DNA of 64,000 bases from Tritrichomonas musculus (GCA_039105265.1 JAPFFF010000007.1:62001-126000); one strand, 5' to 3'. Shown: positions 34,233 through 44,964, counted from the stretch's first letter. The notes: generated by a model from the sequence alone, not told the origin. A program made the numbers and translations.

Positions 34233-36669
34233 CTTCAGAAAAAAAAATTAACCTTTTTTTCTCCTTAAACCGTCAAAAAAAATAATATTTTAGCTTTATC
34301 TCAATAAATCCTAGATAGATCTTCCAATACACGAGATATATCATGTAAAATAAAATATTTAAAACGATAAAATCATTACAAGAAAATGTATCGAAGGGAT
34401 TAGAAATTATTTGGAAATTATTGAAATATCGATTTTTGATTTTTCGTATCTCCACATATTCTTAATTAATTAAATATATTTTTATTTTATAAACAAACAA
34501 ATATAATAATATAGAAAAATATAAGTTCAAAAATAAAAAAATAATATTTTAATCACCACTTTTCTAGGGTTTTTAAATTTTTCAAAAAGTAAAGATTAAA
34601 AATTCTAATTTCTTATGTAATGAACTAAACAGGTTGTAAATAGTATCATACAATTATACATATGATAAGGATTTAAAATATGCTATTAAAATTTTAGTAA
34701 GTCTTAAAATTACCAACTTTTTGCTTTCAACAAATTGAAAGAAAAGAGTTTGTATACCTTTAACATAATTATGTCCACCAACTATAATAATAATTAAAAT
34801 GTGTGGAAACTTTTTTCTCTCTTACACTTTCATTTATAACTTTTATATTATATATAATTTCTCATAAAAATCATGAACATAAAAAATAATATATTATTTG
34901 CTGAAAAAAAATCAAGATATAATCACATATTTAAATTGAAATGTTTATATTATATATTTTTCATATAACATATCAATACCATGCTTTTATCATCATTCAA
35001 AAAAAGCTGTAAATGAATAATTTTTATATTATATTTAGCTTTTCTGTGTATAATATTGAAATATTTGATGCAAAATCTAAAATATTTGAAGTTTGGGATA
35101 TATCTTTTGGGAATTATATAATATTGATCATGAGATGTCTTTAAAGAATAACTTTTTTTTGCAAATTAATGAACTTTTAAGAATATTATATAGAGATTAC
35201 AATGTATCTTGTGCTTTAAAGTTTGGAGCTCTAGAGATATTAAATCTCAGATCTTCCTTAATTGATCTGATCATTCAAAAAATTAGTAAATATACGTAAA
35301 ACACTTTTTTATATATCCCTACTTTATCTGATGTTAGTTTATAGTTTCCATTAAAATGATTATATGTGCATTTATCTAAGTATTTTTTTTATTTTTTGCT
35401 ATTTAATTATTTTCGAACATATTCTATATTTTTTTCACAAAATTGCAATTTCATTTAATTTTAAATCATATATTTATATTTTGTTCTTTTTTAAAAATAA
35501 ACTTTTTGAATGTCGTAAGTCTTATACGTTATTTTTTCAATCAACTTTTTGAAGGTCTGAAGTATTATACGTTATTTTGGATCAACTTTTTGAAGGTCTG
35601 AAGTAAACTTTTTGAATAATTTTGAGAGGAATTTCATATCTCTTTATCTAGCCAGACAATTGATATTTTAAGTGATTCTAATCGAAAATATAGATCATTA
35701 TGAAATATATATTTTGATTTTTTATAATTCTGTAAGAGAATTTCAAAGAAATTTGAAATTTTTTAAATTTTGCTAACCCTTACGGCCGTAGGCCGTAGTT
35801 GGTGAGTGCTGTTGTCAAATCCGTAATTTTGCCGAAACCCCTCTATACAATTGCCGTATTTTATTTGGTCGATTTTGAGAAGAAATATAATTTTAATATT
35901 TTTTCAAATCTTTTAAATTCAATTAATATAATTACTTACTAGTAATTTTTTATTACACGTTTGATAATAAATGGAGGAGACTCTTCAGTCTTCTGAAAAA
36001 GTTATGAGATTGAAATTGGATAATTGATTTGAGCAGGCGAAGATGATTAGAGTAAATAATGTTATGCTGATGTCGAATAAAATCAATTTATATAACTGCA
36101 AGGACAATCATATGCAAGTGAGATTAATTTCTGTAATAAATTGGTTTAGTTTATTAAATGAATTTTTTATATATAATTAAATTTACACATATTTTTATTA
36201 TCTAACTTTATAGCGGTCTATTCTTTGTAATTTTAACTTAAAATATAGGACAATACGTTTTATACCTTTTGATCTTATATTGTCCCGTAACAATGACTGC
36301 ATATTTAGAAAATTAGTAATTTTGATCATTTTTGATATCTCCATACCAGTAAATTTAATCTGGCCCAAATCTTGTCTACCATGATTAATTCATATACTAA
36401 TCATGTTAGAATGAATTTTATCCGAATATATGAAATATTCACGATTTTTTCTCTCAAAAAAAATTCAATACTTCAGAGTTTCCACTCCTTTTTTAAATAT
36501 TCATTCGTTCCACGTTTTTTGAAAAAAAGTATTATTACAAAAGTATTATAAAAAAATCTAATGATTTGAAAATTGGTATATCATTCCAATTTAAACAACC
36601 ATGCTACTTTCAGTCAATATTCAACTATCAATCTGTTATGATTCCTTATCAGTGTTTAAGGGTTTTAAT
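34233..36669. other. AT-rich region with small repeats
   Basis: A two-copy tandem repeat of about 43 bp (containing CAACTTTTTGAAGGTCTGAA) lies at 35522-35605. A GC-richer patch with GGCCGTAGGCCGTAG is near 35785. Short frames such as 35093-35299 are not convincing. A probable pseudogene at 35971 is listed separately. Confidence 0.45.
35971..36180 (+). pseudogene. Possible decayed small gene
   Basis: From the ATG at 35971 the frame reads MEETLQSSEKVMRLKLDN, then one stop, then a further 50 codons of ordinary amino-acid composition before a second stop. The local base composition is less AT-rich than its flanks. I do not recognise the product. It may be a decayed host gene or chance. Confidence 0.3.
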
Positions 36670-36805
36670 TAACGTTTACTGGGAAATTCAATAATTTTGT
36701 CAAAAACTGGGAAATTCAATAATTTTGGCAAAATTTTGGCGCCAAAATATGTACGTTAAAAACAATAATATGCTTTTAATTCATGAATAAACGGATATTT
36801 TTACT

Positions 36806-36811
36806 TCATTT
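36806..36811 (+). promoter_or_regulatory. Initiator-like element (TCATTT)
   Basis: The A at 36808 lies 13 bases before the transposase ATG at 36821. Confidence 0.5.
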
Positions 36812-36820
36812 TTATTTAGT

Positions 36821-38203
36821 ATGAATAGCATACCAGCACACATATTATTGACAGCAGAAGTCAGGTTTCAAGACACGCCAGAAGATAAGGCTGCGCATGT
36901 GAAAAAATTATGTATTAATCTTCCTTTACCAACAATCTGCAAGGAACTAAATGCAGATTATCAAAAAACTTTAAGAAGATATAAAGCCCTAGAAGAAGGG
37001 AAAGAATGGACTGGAGTAGGACGACCTCCTCTTATAAATTATAAAGATGCAATTTCTATTCATTCAATGATCAAACAGAAATTCCGTAAAAAAGATTGTG
37101 CTGATTATACAGATATTGCTAATTGTCTAGATGATAAATACAGAAAGAAATTAGAAAAAATGGCCCCAGAAGATAGAGAAAAATACCCTCCAAATTTAAG
37201 AAAGAATTATAAATATGAAGCGTCAAACAGACTTCAACTCAACACAAAATGTCCATGTACTATAGATAAAGACAGATATGAATGTGCGACAACCAAAACT
37301 ATTGAATATTTTTTTGAAAATACATATACGGAGGAAATGTGCTCAGGTGTTCCCCCACAATTATGTTTCAACTCAGATGAGACTAGTGTTGAAATTAGTA
37401 AGCCAAGAAAAATAATAATACCACCAGGAGAGCAGGAAGGACACAAAGTTGATAAATTTCATTTTTCATGTCACATTTCCGCAATGGTGACAATAAATGC
37501 GGCTGGCGATGACTTTGTCCCATATATTATTGTACCATTAAAAAACATGCCCAAAGATCTAACACCTTTAGTAGCTGGAGGTAAAATAGATATCGGTGGA
37601 TCAGACAATGGATGGATAAATGATGAATGTTTCGAATGTTGGGCCAAAAAATTCATTGAAAGAGTAATTGAAACTCGAAAAACATACCATTTCGATCAGA
37701 AACAAAAGGCCATTTTGTTCCTTGATGGACACGGCTCAAGAAATAACCGTCATGTCATGGATCTTTTTAAAAAGGCCAATATTGAAGTAATTATTTTCCC
37801 GCCTCATTTAACTCATATCATGCAACCCTTTGATAGGGTTGTAGCTCGACCTCTTAAAGATGCATTGTCAAGAATTGCATCGCATATAATTGATGAAATA
37901 GATGAAAATGAGCAAGAAAAAATTTCAGTCGTTCGTACAGCCGAAATACAAGGATTCGTCGATGCCCATCGAATTGCAACAACAACACACAATTGCCGTA
38001 TTGCTTTTGAAGCTTGTGGGCTTTTACCGCGCAATCCTGAAAAAATTCTAAAAAATAAAAATGTTCATGTTTCACAAAAGAATTTTATTCAAACTGATCT
38101 TGTTCCTAATAATGCAATTAAAATTTCAGGTCTTTGTATAACATCTGATGATGTAAGACCTTTACTTCGTAAGAAAAGTCCAGGGAAAAAAAGCAAGAAA
38201 TAA
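36821..38203 (+). CDS. Pogo-like DDE transposase (DD35D)
   Basis: A 460-aa protein. An N-terminal helix-turn-helix region (about 25-60, LPLPTICKELNADYQKT) and a GRPP linker (67-70) lead to a second DNA-binding part. The DDE_1 core has D186 (NSDETS), D302 (FLDGHGSR) and D338 (MQPFDR), with 35 residues between the last two. A C-terminal motif AFEACGLLPRNPEKIL (about 408-423) is typical of pogo/jerky-type transposases. The Lys/Ser-rich tail could be a nuclear signal. The stop lies within TAAA, the trichomonad poly(A) signal. It is uninterrupted and sits alone in its inverted-repeat element. Confidence 0.9.
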   Translation: MNSIPAHILLTAEVRFQDTPEDKAAHVKKLCINLPLPTICKELNADYQKTLRRYKALEEGKEWTGVGRPPLINYKDAISIHSMIKQKFRKKDCADYTDIANCLDDKYRKKLEKMAPEDREKYPPNLRKNYKYEASNRLQLNTKCPCTIDKDRYECATTKTIEYFFENTYTEEMCSGVPPQLCFNSDETSVEISKPRKIIIPPGEQEGHKVDKFHFSCHISAMVTINAAGDDFVPYIIVPLKNMPKDLTPLVAGGKIDIGGSDNGWINDECFECWAKKFIERVIETRKTYHFDQKQKAILFLDGHGSRNNRHVMDLFKKANIEVIIFPPHLTHIMQPFDRVVARPLKDALSRIASHIIDEIDENEQEKISVVRTAEIQGFVDAHRIATTTHNCRIAFEACGLLPRNPEKILKNKNVHVSQKNFIQTDLVPNNAIKISGLCITSDDVRPLLRKKSPGKKSKK

Positions 38204-38302
38204 AAATTAATTTTTATTTATTTTTTTATTTTCAAAATTTTTGCCAAAATTATTGAATTTCCCAGTTTTTGACAAAATTATTGAATTTCCCAGTAAACAA
38301 TA

Positions 38303-38639
38303 TATATATCTGAAATTTGAAATCGATATTCATTAAAAATATTTTTTTATTTAATATTATATTTATTATTTTGCATATTTAACAGATTATAATGATTTTT
38401 TAAAAAAGTTAAATATGAAATAAAATGTCCTTTACTGTAATTTATTTTTATTTTGATTGACAAATAAAATTAAATCATTTATTTATTATATTAAATGATA
38501 TATCGAATATAAATTAACATATTTTTGCTTTTATTTAAAAAATCTAAAATTTGTTCCAAAATAATAAAACAATTAAAAATACGATGAATTATAAAAATTA
38601 TATCTCTCAATATTTTTCAATATTACATTGAAATTATAC
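38303..38639. other. AT-rich spacer
   Basis: No gene or repeat recognised. Confidence 0.6.
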
Positions 38640-38647
38640 ATTGAAAT

Positions 38648-39504
38648 AAAGGTCGTACAACTGAATTTTAACAGTAAAACTCAATGATTGGTTTGTTTAA
38701 ACTAATTATATTTTATTATAATAATAATAATCAGTTTTATAAATATTTGCATCGTACAAAATTCAAATTAAAATAAAAACTAAAAGGATATAAGTATATA
38801 TTTAATTTTCTTCAGAAAATAAATTTGAGTATTTTATCTCAATTTATTTTAATTATTTTTGATAAGAATTTTATAACATTTATAAAAATTTAGAATAGGG
38901 ATAACTATTTATATAAATTATTCTAATCATTAATTCTTTTTATATCTTTTTATATGCTTTTAAAACATTAAGTGTTATAAAAAATAGTTATTATTATTGA
39001 AAAAAAATTCATTTTTTAGCTAAAAATTCAGAAAAATTGAATTTGTTGAATTATTAAATGATGATTTTAAAAAAATTGGACGTTACAGGAGCCAAATGAA
39101 GAATACAATTTTATTTATATGCATTTACTTTCTAATATATTTGAATTTCATTCTAAATCAAATGTCAGTTTTTTCTAAAAATGAAGATTTAGTTGATTGG
39201 TTTCATAAATATAAAAAGTTTAATATTTCAATTACTGAAGGATTTCGTCAAAAAGTAAAATATTATTTGTATAACACATAGTATATCCATTCAAATGACA
39301 TCTATATTTTTTAAATGATGCAAATATATATGAAATCGATAATTATTGAATTTTAATTAAAGTCTTTATTTCAACCATTACATTTTATAATATTGGATAT
39401 AAAATATATAAATTATATATTATAATTATTAATTAAATTATTTATTAAGATAAATATAAATTAATTTAATTTTATTTTTTATTCAATTTAGTTGTACGAC
39501 ATTT
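38648..39504. mobile_element. Non-autonomous element with 8-bp duplication ATTGAAAT
   Basis: The ends AAAGGTCGTACAACTGAATT and AAATGTCGTACAACTAAATT are inverted copies flanked by exact ATTGAAAT at 38640-38647 and 39505-39512. A 61-codon frame at 39096-39281 is inside but unrecognised. The element belongs to the same terminal-consensus group as 18740, 29145 and 39524. Confidence 0.72.
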
Positions 39505-39523
39505 ATTGAAATAAAAAATTGAA

Positions 39524-40603
39524 ATGGGTGGTGCAACGATAAAAAAATACTTTTGTTTTATATTTATAATTTAAATATAATGATATATATTATAAGAGTT
39601 AACTGAGGTCCGGAACTATAAAATTAATGCTGCGCAACTATATATGTATATTAAAATTGAATGAGGAAAAAAATAATCTTATTCAGAATTTTCTCAATTT
39701 AAAATTCAATAAAATCTTATCAATTTTTGTTTCTCAGAAAATATGAGTAACTAAATTCTTATGTTTTTATATTAACATTAGAATTTACTAATATTAAATA
39801 TGATATTTATTTTTATCTATATACATATATATAGTATAATATTTTTAATAACAATTATAAGTAATTTTTAATAAGATATAATAATTTAGAATTGAATGAA
39901 ATAAAATAATTATATTTATACAATATCATTCAATAAATTAAGAATGGTGCTTGAAAAAATTTTTCTAAACTATTATCAAAAACTGTTAAGTACAAAATAA
40001 TTTTTTAATATATGCTTATTTTATTTATTATAAATATATTTAAAATTAAAATCAAATATATATTAAATATAACTTATATATGATATGAAAACCAAATAAT
40101 ACATAATAATATTAGATATATATTGAAAGGTATTTGATGCAAATTTCATTTTGAAATAAAGTTGCGCACGATTAAATGTGATTATTTTATAGTATACAAT
40201 CATATATATCACATAAATAAAATTATTTATTGATACTTTATATTATCTAGAATTTGTTTGATATTTCCGAAAAGCTAAATCTATATGGCATACAACCAAA
40301 AAATGCAATTTTTTTAATCACATTGAAGATAAAATTATTTTTAACTAAGTGATTAGAAAATGGAAATGTATTTGAATATAAAATAATACATTATACTACT
40401 GAAAATCAATATTATTTCATGATATTTCACATTAAATGATTACCAAAAAAGTTTGAATAGCTCAATGAATTATCATTTAAAATTATTTAATTAAAAATAT
40501 AAAGAGTTCTATATTGAATTTATTTAATTATATTAAATAGAAAAAAAGATATTCATAGATTTTCAAAAAACGTATAACATATTTTTATCGTTGCACCACC
40601 CAT
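39524..40603. mobile_element. Non-autonomous element with 8-bp duplication AAATTGAA
   Basis: Inverted ends ATGGGTGGTGCAACGATAAA (about 21 bp) are flanked by AAATTGAA at 39516-39523 and 40604-40611. Inside, TGCGCAACT (39631) and AGTTGCGCA (about 40160) form another inverted pair with the same style of terminus but no duplication, perhaps an older nested relative. There is no gene. Confidence 0.72.
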
Positions 40604-40796
40604 AAATTGAAATAAAAAAATTTATCTGAAAATTTCAAAACATTTCTATTCATTCACAAAATCTCTTTTTTTGTGCATTGAATTTTATTGTCACATAAAA
40701 ATATATGTATCTGTTCAAATATAGAGTATTTAAAGAGATTATTATAATATATATCTAAACTAATTTCAATATATATATATATATTTGCATATAGGT

Positions 40797-41180
40797 AGAC
40801 TCGAACTTGATTGATGAAAAAGTCAAGTTAATTATTCTAAGTCTAAAAGTGTGTGATTAAAAAATCACTGAAATATACATAAGTCTAAAAAGTCGTGATG
40901 AAAAAGTCATCAAAATTTTGATAAGTCTAAAAAGTCGTGATGAAAAAATCGTTAAAATTTTGATAAGTCTAAAAAGTTGTAATGAAAAAATCGTTAAAAT
41001 TTTGATAAGTCTAAAAAGTTGTGATGAAAAAGTCATCAAAATATCCGAAAGTCTAAAAAGTATATCTCAAAAAGTCATTTTTATTTTCTCAAAGTCTAAA
41101 ATCGTTGTGATGAAAAAGTCACATTATTATATCTATGTCTCGAACTTTTTTGATGAAAAAGTCTTTGAGATCATATTATT
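40797..41180. repeat. 42-bp satellite, about nine copies
   Basis: Units start near 40839, 40881, 40923, 40965, 41007, 41049 and 41092 with AAGTCTAAAA and carry GATGAAAAAGTC; less regular copies lie at both edges. Because 42 is a multiple of three, both strands read as 14-residue repeats (plus strand about ISLKSCDEKIVKIL). The open frames there are therefore a by-product unless a start and expression can be shown. Confidence 0.8.
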
Positions 41181-41968
41181 TTCTCATGATTTTTTGATTA
41201 AAAAGTTTTTTTATAAGCCAAACAATAAAATCTTAATTTTTTGAGAAAGATATCAACACTATTGAAAATCCTTTGTTCAAAAATTGTTTAAAAATAAAAA
41301 TAATTAATATTTCTATTTCAAAATTAGATTTTTGCAAATTACTTTTTTTTCAAAAATGATGATTTCATAAATTCCGCAAATTCTTTTTATTCGAAGAAAT
41401 AATTTAAATTATTCTTGAAGAAAAGCTGTTTGTGGTAATATATATCATAAAAAAGTTTTTTTTTTTTTTTTTTTTTTTGTATGATAAATTTTATGTTTAA
41501 TATATTAATTTATGGTTTTGATAAATTATACTAATGATTTTTCAATCAGCTTTAATAACTTTTCCATATTTTTGGATATCATAAAATCAAAAAATGTTTT
41601 ATATTTAGGATGAAATCTTTGATGAAATGTGAAATAAAAAAAATTTGAAAAAACAGAATTTATCCAATCACATATTAATTTTTGAAAGGATTGCTATAGT
41701 ATACTATGAAAGTGTTATAATTGTATATATTATATATTATATCTAAGTATTACTTTTTGTTTTAGGCTCTTATTTTGAGTTTTAAAATGAAACAACATAA
41801 AATGTATTTTATGATCAAATAACAATGACATATTTATCTAAAAAATGGGAATTCATAATATGATCTCAAAGACTTTTTCATCAAAAAAGTTCGAGACATA
41901 GATATAATAATGTGACTTTTTCATCACAACGATTTTAGACTTTGAGAGAATAAAAATGACTTTTTGAG
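41066..41968. repeat. 114-bp inverted arms sharing the 42-bp satellite motif
   Basis: Arms 41066-41179 and 41855-41968 are near-identical inverted copies around about 675 bp of non-coding AT-rich DNA. The left arm is the end of the 42-bp satellite. No target duplication was found. This may be a foldback element or the left end region of the pogo element whose transposase starts at 42222. Confidence 0.65.
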
Positions 41969-42210
41969 ACTTTGAGAAAATCCAATTTTTGATAGAGGTT
42001 ATTTAATTATTTCTTATTGCATTCAATTGAGCTCTGAAAAAAGTAGAGTGTATTCATTGAAAAAGTTGATATGTGATATCATATTTTCAATAAAATTCCG
42101 ATCTTTCTGTGATTTTTTTTGAATACGATAAATCAAAAAGTTCCTTAGATGAAGTGGTGGATTCTCAGAAAGCTCCGATCAGTTCTCTGAAAATCAATTG
42201 GCTATTGATA

Positions 42211-42220
42211 TCACTTCATT
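42211..42220 (+). promoter_or_regulatory. Initiator-like element, doubled (TCACTTCATT)
   Basis: Two Inr words lie 4 and 9 bases before the ATG at 42222. This supports that codon as the start although the frame is open further upstream. Confidence 0.55.
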
Positions 42221-42221
42221 A

Positions 42222-43448
42222 ATGTATCCGAAGTTTCCTCAGCAGCTAGGGAAAAAGCAATTCAAACCTCCTCAACCAATGATAGGTTCATTTCGAGGAA
42301 CTCCTGATGAGACCAATGCTTTCAATGAATTAATAAAACAAAACACTTTTATTTTTGCAAATACTTTTATTGAGCAAGTTGGTTTCTTGTGTGAAAATTT
42401 AAGAACCGAAACAATGCAAGTAAAGTATCGGCAAATAGGAGACGTTTTTGCCATTTCTAGGCAAAAAGCTAGAAAGCTACATATGAAATTTAAAAGAGGA
42501 GTTGGTCGTGATGGAAGACCACCTTGCTTAACTCAAGAAGAATTCAACATATTAGAAAAAGAAATAAAGAGAATGCATTCATTATCAATTTACCCAACTA
42601 TAAACCAAATAACAAAATTTATATATACAACTTTTAACAAATACATTTATGTTGATACTATACGTCATATGATAAGTATAAAATTCTCAGATATGTTCAA
42701 AAGCTGTGTAGGAATTGCTTTAGAAGATAAAAGATTTAAAGTATCTATTCAAGATATTGAAAATAATTTGAATACTTTACGAAAAGAAATTCAGGACGTT
42801 CCTATCGACTTTATTTTTAATTTAGATGAGATGGGAACGTCTGAATATGAAGATTCAAGGCAACAAATAGTGATTGTTCCTGCAAGCTATCAGTATAAAA
42901 CAGCTCCATACTCCATTACAAGAGCAGAAATACACTCAACATGCTTGGCCTGCATCAATCCTTCTGGAATTGTATGCAGGCCACAGTATGCTGTACAAAG
43001 AACCAGTTACGATAGTGAATTATTGAACTACCTAAATCCTGATGAAGTCCAAATAGTCCACACAGAGTCTGGATATGTAAATGCCGAATCATTTACATAT
43101 TGGATTTATACTTGCTTCTTACCTGAGCTACACAAATTGAGAAATAAATATTCATATGCAGGGAAAGCAGTTTTAATTATGGATAACTGCTCTTCTCACA
43201 TCACATCAATTAAAAACATAAATTTACTAGAAGAGAATTTAGTAATACATCTTTTGGTTCCTCACAGTTCTCACTTAACACAACCGCTAGATTTAAATGT
43301 TTTCGGTTCGACCAAGCAATTCATGTCAAATTATAGATACATTGATAATCTTTCAAGACAAAGTAATCAAATAATTAAAATTCATTGCTCATTAAGACAG
43401 GCTACTACTCAATATCACTGCCGTGCAGCTTTTAGATCAATAGGTAAG
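42222..43448 (+). pseudogene. Pogo-like transposase cut by the Polinton insertion
   Basis: About 409 residues survive, from the ATG at 42222 that follows a doubled Inr. The N-terminal helix-turn-helix region (QIGDVFAISRQKARKLH) is shared with the fragment at 7575. The DDE_1 core has the aspartates of NLDEMG, IMDNCSSH and TQPLDLNVF, the last two separated by 35 residues. It ends in the conserved CRAAFRSIG segment, where pogo proteins normally continue for tens of residues. Instead the sequence changes composition and the Polinton begins. The missing tail and right inverted repeat should lie beyond the far end of the Polinton, outside this window. Confidence 0.8.
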
Positions 43449-43651
43449 AGAGTAATGTTGGGCTTTTGAACGGTCAGATAAAGTTTAAAGTTGACGGTTG
43501 CCACTTTTGAATCTTCATCTTTGAATTTACATCTTTGAACTTGTTTAGTAGTATATATCAGTCGGTTTCCGTCGGGCTAAAGCCCACCGTCAACACGACT
43601 AATGAACAAAAATAATATGAACTCATTTAATGATTACCATCAATTGATGTT

Positions 43652-43879
43652 TCATTTACTGGACAGTTCATTTAATTCGTTCTCAAGCTGATGAACTTTA
43701 TTTTTGAGGCTGTTGATGTCTTCAATAAGAGACTCACGAACGGCAAGACCATCAGAGCCCAACATTCCTGATTTGATATTGTTGAGACATTGTTTGTAAT
43801 CATAACACTTTTCTTTCAATCCTCGTTTGATACGTTTTAATTCTGGTATTTCTTTCTTGTATTCTGTTAGTTCACTCAT
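43652..43879 (-). CDS. Small coiled-coil Polinton protein
   Basis: A 75-aa Lys/Glu/Leu-rich protein with a heptad-like C-terminal half (INSLKNKVHQLENELNEL). No family is recognised. It is divergent from the plus-strand gene at 43894, with 14 bases between their starts. Confidence 0.5.
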   Translation of the reverse strand: MSELTEYKKEIPELKRIKRGLKEKCYDYKQCLNNIKSGMLGSDGLAVRESLIEDINSLKNKVHQLENELNELSSK

Positions 43880-43893
43880 TTAATAACAATTAA

Positions 43894-44127
43894 ATGTCTG
43901 CTATTAATCAAATGAGAACCGTTCATGATGATAAACACAAAAACTATTTTGATAGATTACAATTAACGATGCAAAAGAAGAGAACAAAAATAAACTCAGC
44001 ACCGACAGTGAAATGTTATAATGAAAAAGGTAATGTATTTCATGAACCACCGCCAAAAACGACTAAATCATTAAATCATCATGATTCACTTAATCATTCG
44101 GTGGTTGTCAGGAGCAACAACATTTAA
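43894..44127 (+). CDS. Small Polinton protein, unknown
   Basis: A 77-aa His/Lys/Asn-rich protein without recognised domain. Its end overlaps the convergent gene 44086-44625 by 42 bases. It is retained because it starts cleanly beside the divergent gene and its composition fits the neighbouring genes, but it could be spurious. Confidence 0.4.
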   Translation: MSAINQMRTVHDDKHKNYFDRLQLTMQKKRTKINSAPTVKCYNEKGNVFHEPPPKTTKSLNHHDSLNHSVVVRSNNI

Positions 44128-44625
44128 TACATATTCATTAATGACTTTTGATTGTTGGTCAACAACATTTGAAAGCTTATTGATATGTTCTTCAAGTATT
44201 TTATTTTTATCGATGAGCTGTTTAATGATGATATCAACGTGAATCAACTTACTGTCAAACAAATCGCGAAGTTCATCGATAGCATCGGTCTTGGTAGATA
44301 TAGCATTAACTGTTTCTCTGAGCATATTTATATCAGCTTTGATATTGTCATTCTCAAGTGTTTTAGTGATTGTGTTCCCAACTTTCTTCAAATAAATGTC
44401 GCCATCACATCGTTTGCCGTCTTTGCAATTACGTTTAGTGATTTTGTATTCATTGCCGTCATTAGTGATGATTTTATAAATCTTGTTCAAATAGTTAGTC
44501 GTTTGTGTTTTCATTTGCTCGATATTCTTTTGATAGAACAAATTGAACTCTTCAACTGATTTAAACACTTTTGATTCATTAATGTTTTCGTTTATTACTT
44601 TAAGTTCGTTGATGTTATCATTCAT
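44086..44625 (-). CDS. Coiled-coil Polinton protein
   Basis: A 179-aa acidic/Asn-rich protein. Helical, heptad-like segments lie near residues 1-50 and 95-170 (from LRETVNAIS to DQQSKVINEY), separated by a short basic CKDGKRCDGD loop with two cysteines. Its function is unknown; a virion or assembly role would fit its neighbours. Confidence 0.55.
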   Translation of the reverse strand: MNDNINELKVINENINESKVFKSVEEFNLFYQKNIEQMKTQTTNYLNKIYKIITNDGNEYKITKRNCKDGKRCDGDIYLKKVGNTITKTLENDNIKADINMLRETVNAISTKTDAIDELRDLFDSKLIHVDIIIKQLIDKNKILEEHINKLSNVVDQQSKVINEYVLNVVAPDNHRMIK

Positions 44626-44655
44626 TTGTATTCAATTTAAAACGTTTCATTATAT

Positions 44656-44910
44656 TTACCCAACTTTATCTAAAATTGATTTACCAACTTTACCAGCTGT
44701 ATCAGCATAACTGAGACCTCTATCAACGAAATCAACAACTTGACCAACACCAGGAATGAGACCAGTAATCGGTTTAACTTTATCAATGATTTGCCTTCCA
44801 ACGTTAACAACTTGAGGGAGCTTTTCAACGACTTTTTGTGCTGTGTCTCTGACTTTGTTGGCTAGTTTTCTAAAACCGTTCTTTATCTTGTTGAATATAC
44901 CTATACCCAT
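44656..44910 (-). CDS. Amphipathic minor virion-like protein
   Basis: An 84-aa Gly/Val/Lys-rich protein. It has a basic amphipathic first half (NKIKNGFRKLANKVRD) and a hydrophobic glycine-rich middle (ITGLIPGVGQVVDFVDRG). Small proteins of this style sit next to the capsid gene in many Polintons, and its counterpart here may be the 141-aa protein at 52196. Comparison with adenovirus pVI/pX-like proteins is inference. It is divergent from the capsid gene, 54 bases away. Confidence 0.5.
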   Translation of the reverse strand: MGIGIFNKIKNGFRKLANKVRDTAQKVVEKLPQVVNVGRQIIDKVKPITGLIPGVGQVVDFVDRGLSYADTAGKVGKSILDKVG

Positions 44911-44964
44911 ATTTTAAGAGTAAATAAAAGAGATAATATATTGATTCTTTTTATTAAATCATAA

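Larger units (their letters stand above)
26251..34782. mobile_element. Possible outermost element of a transposon nest
   Basis: ATTATAGTTGGTGGACATA at 26246-26264 recurs exactly inverted near 34769-34787, and TA adjoins GTTGGTGG on both sides. If these are the ends of one mariner-type element, it is 8.5 kb long only because the elements at 27816 and 29145 inserted into it; about 3 kb would be its own. No transposase is seen. The pairing could instead be two ends of separate copies. Confidence 0.4.
36672..38300 (+). mobile_element. Pogo-like autonomous transposon, 1.63 kb
   Basis: Perfect 60-bp inverted repeats (36674-36733 and 38239-38298) begin GTTTACTGGGAAATTCAATA. Each consists of two direct copies of ACTGGGAAATTCAATAATTT. 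TA lies two bases outside each repeat (36670-36671 and 38301-38302), as expected for mariner/pogo insertion. One open transposase fills the interior. It looks whole and recent. Confidence 0.88.

Noticed and set aside
39625-40174. A separate nested element with TAATGCTGCGCAACTA ends
   Set aside because: The ends fit the group consensus, but no 8-bp duplication could be found at any nearby offset, so it is mentioned only inside the 39524 entry.
40918-41244. A 108-aa frame with 14-residue repeats as a repeat protein
   Set aside because: The 42-bp satellite keeps both strands open. No Inr precedes it, the ending runs into the foldback arm, and the opposite strand is equally open.
44185-44559. 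A 124-aa plus-strand frame opposite the coiled-coil gene
   Set aside because: It is a shadow of the minus-strand gene 44086-44625, which has better composition and a leader like its neighbours.
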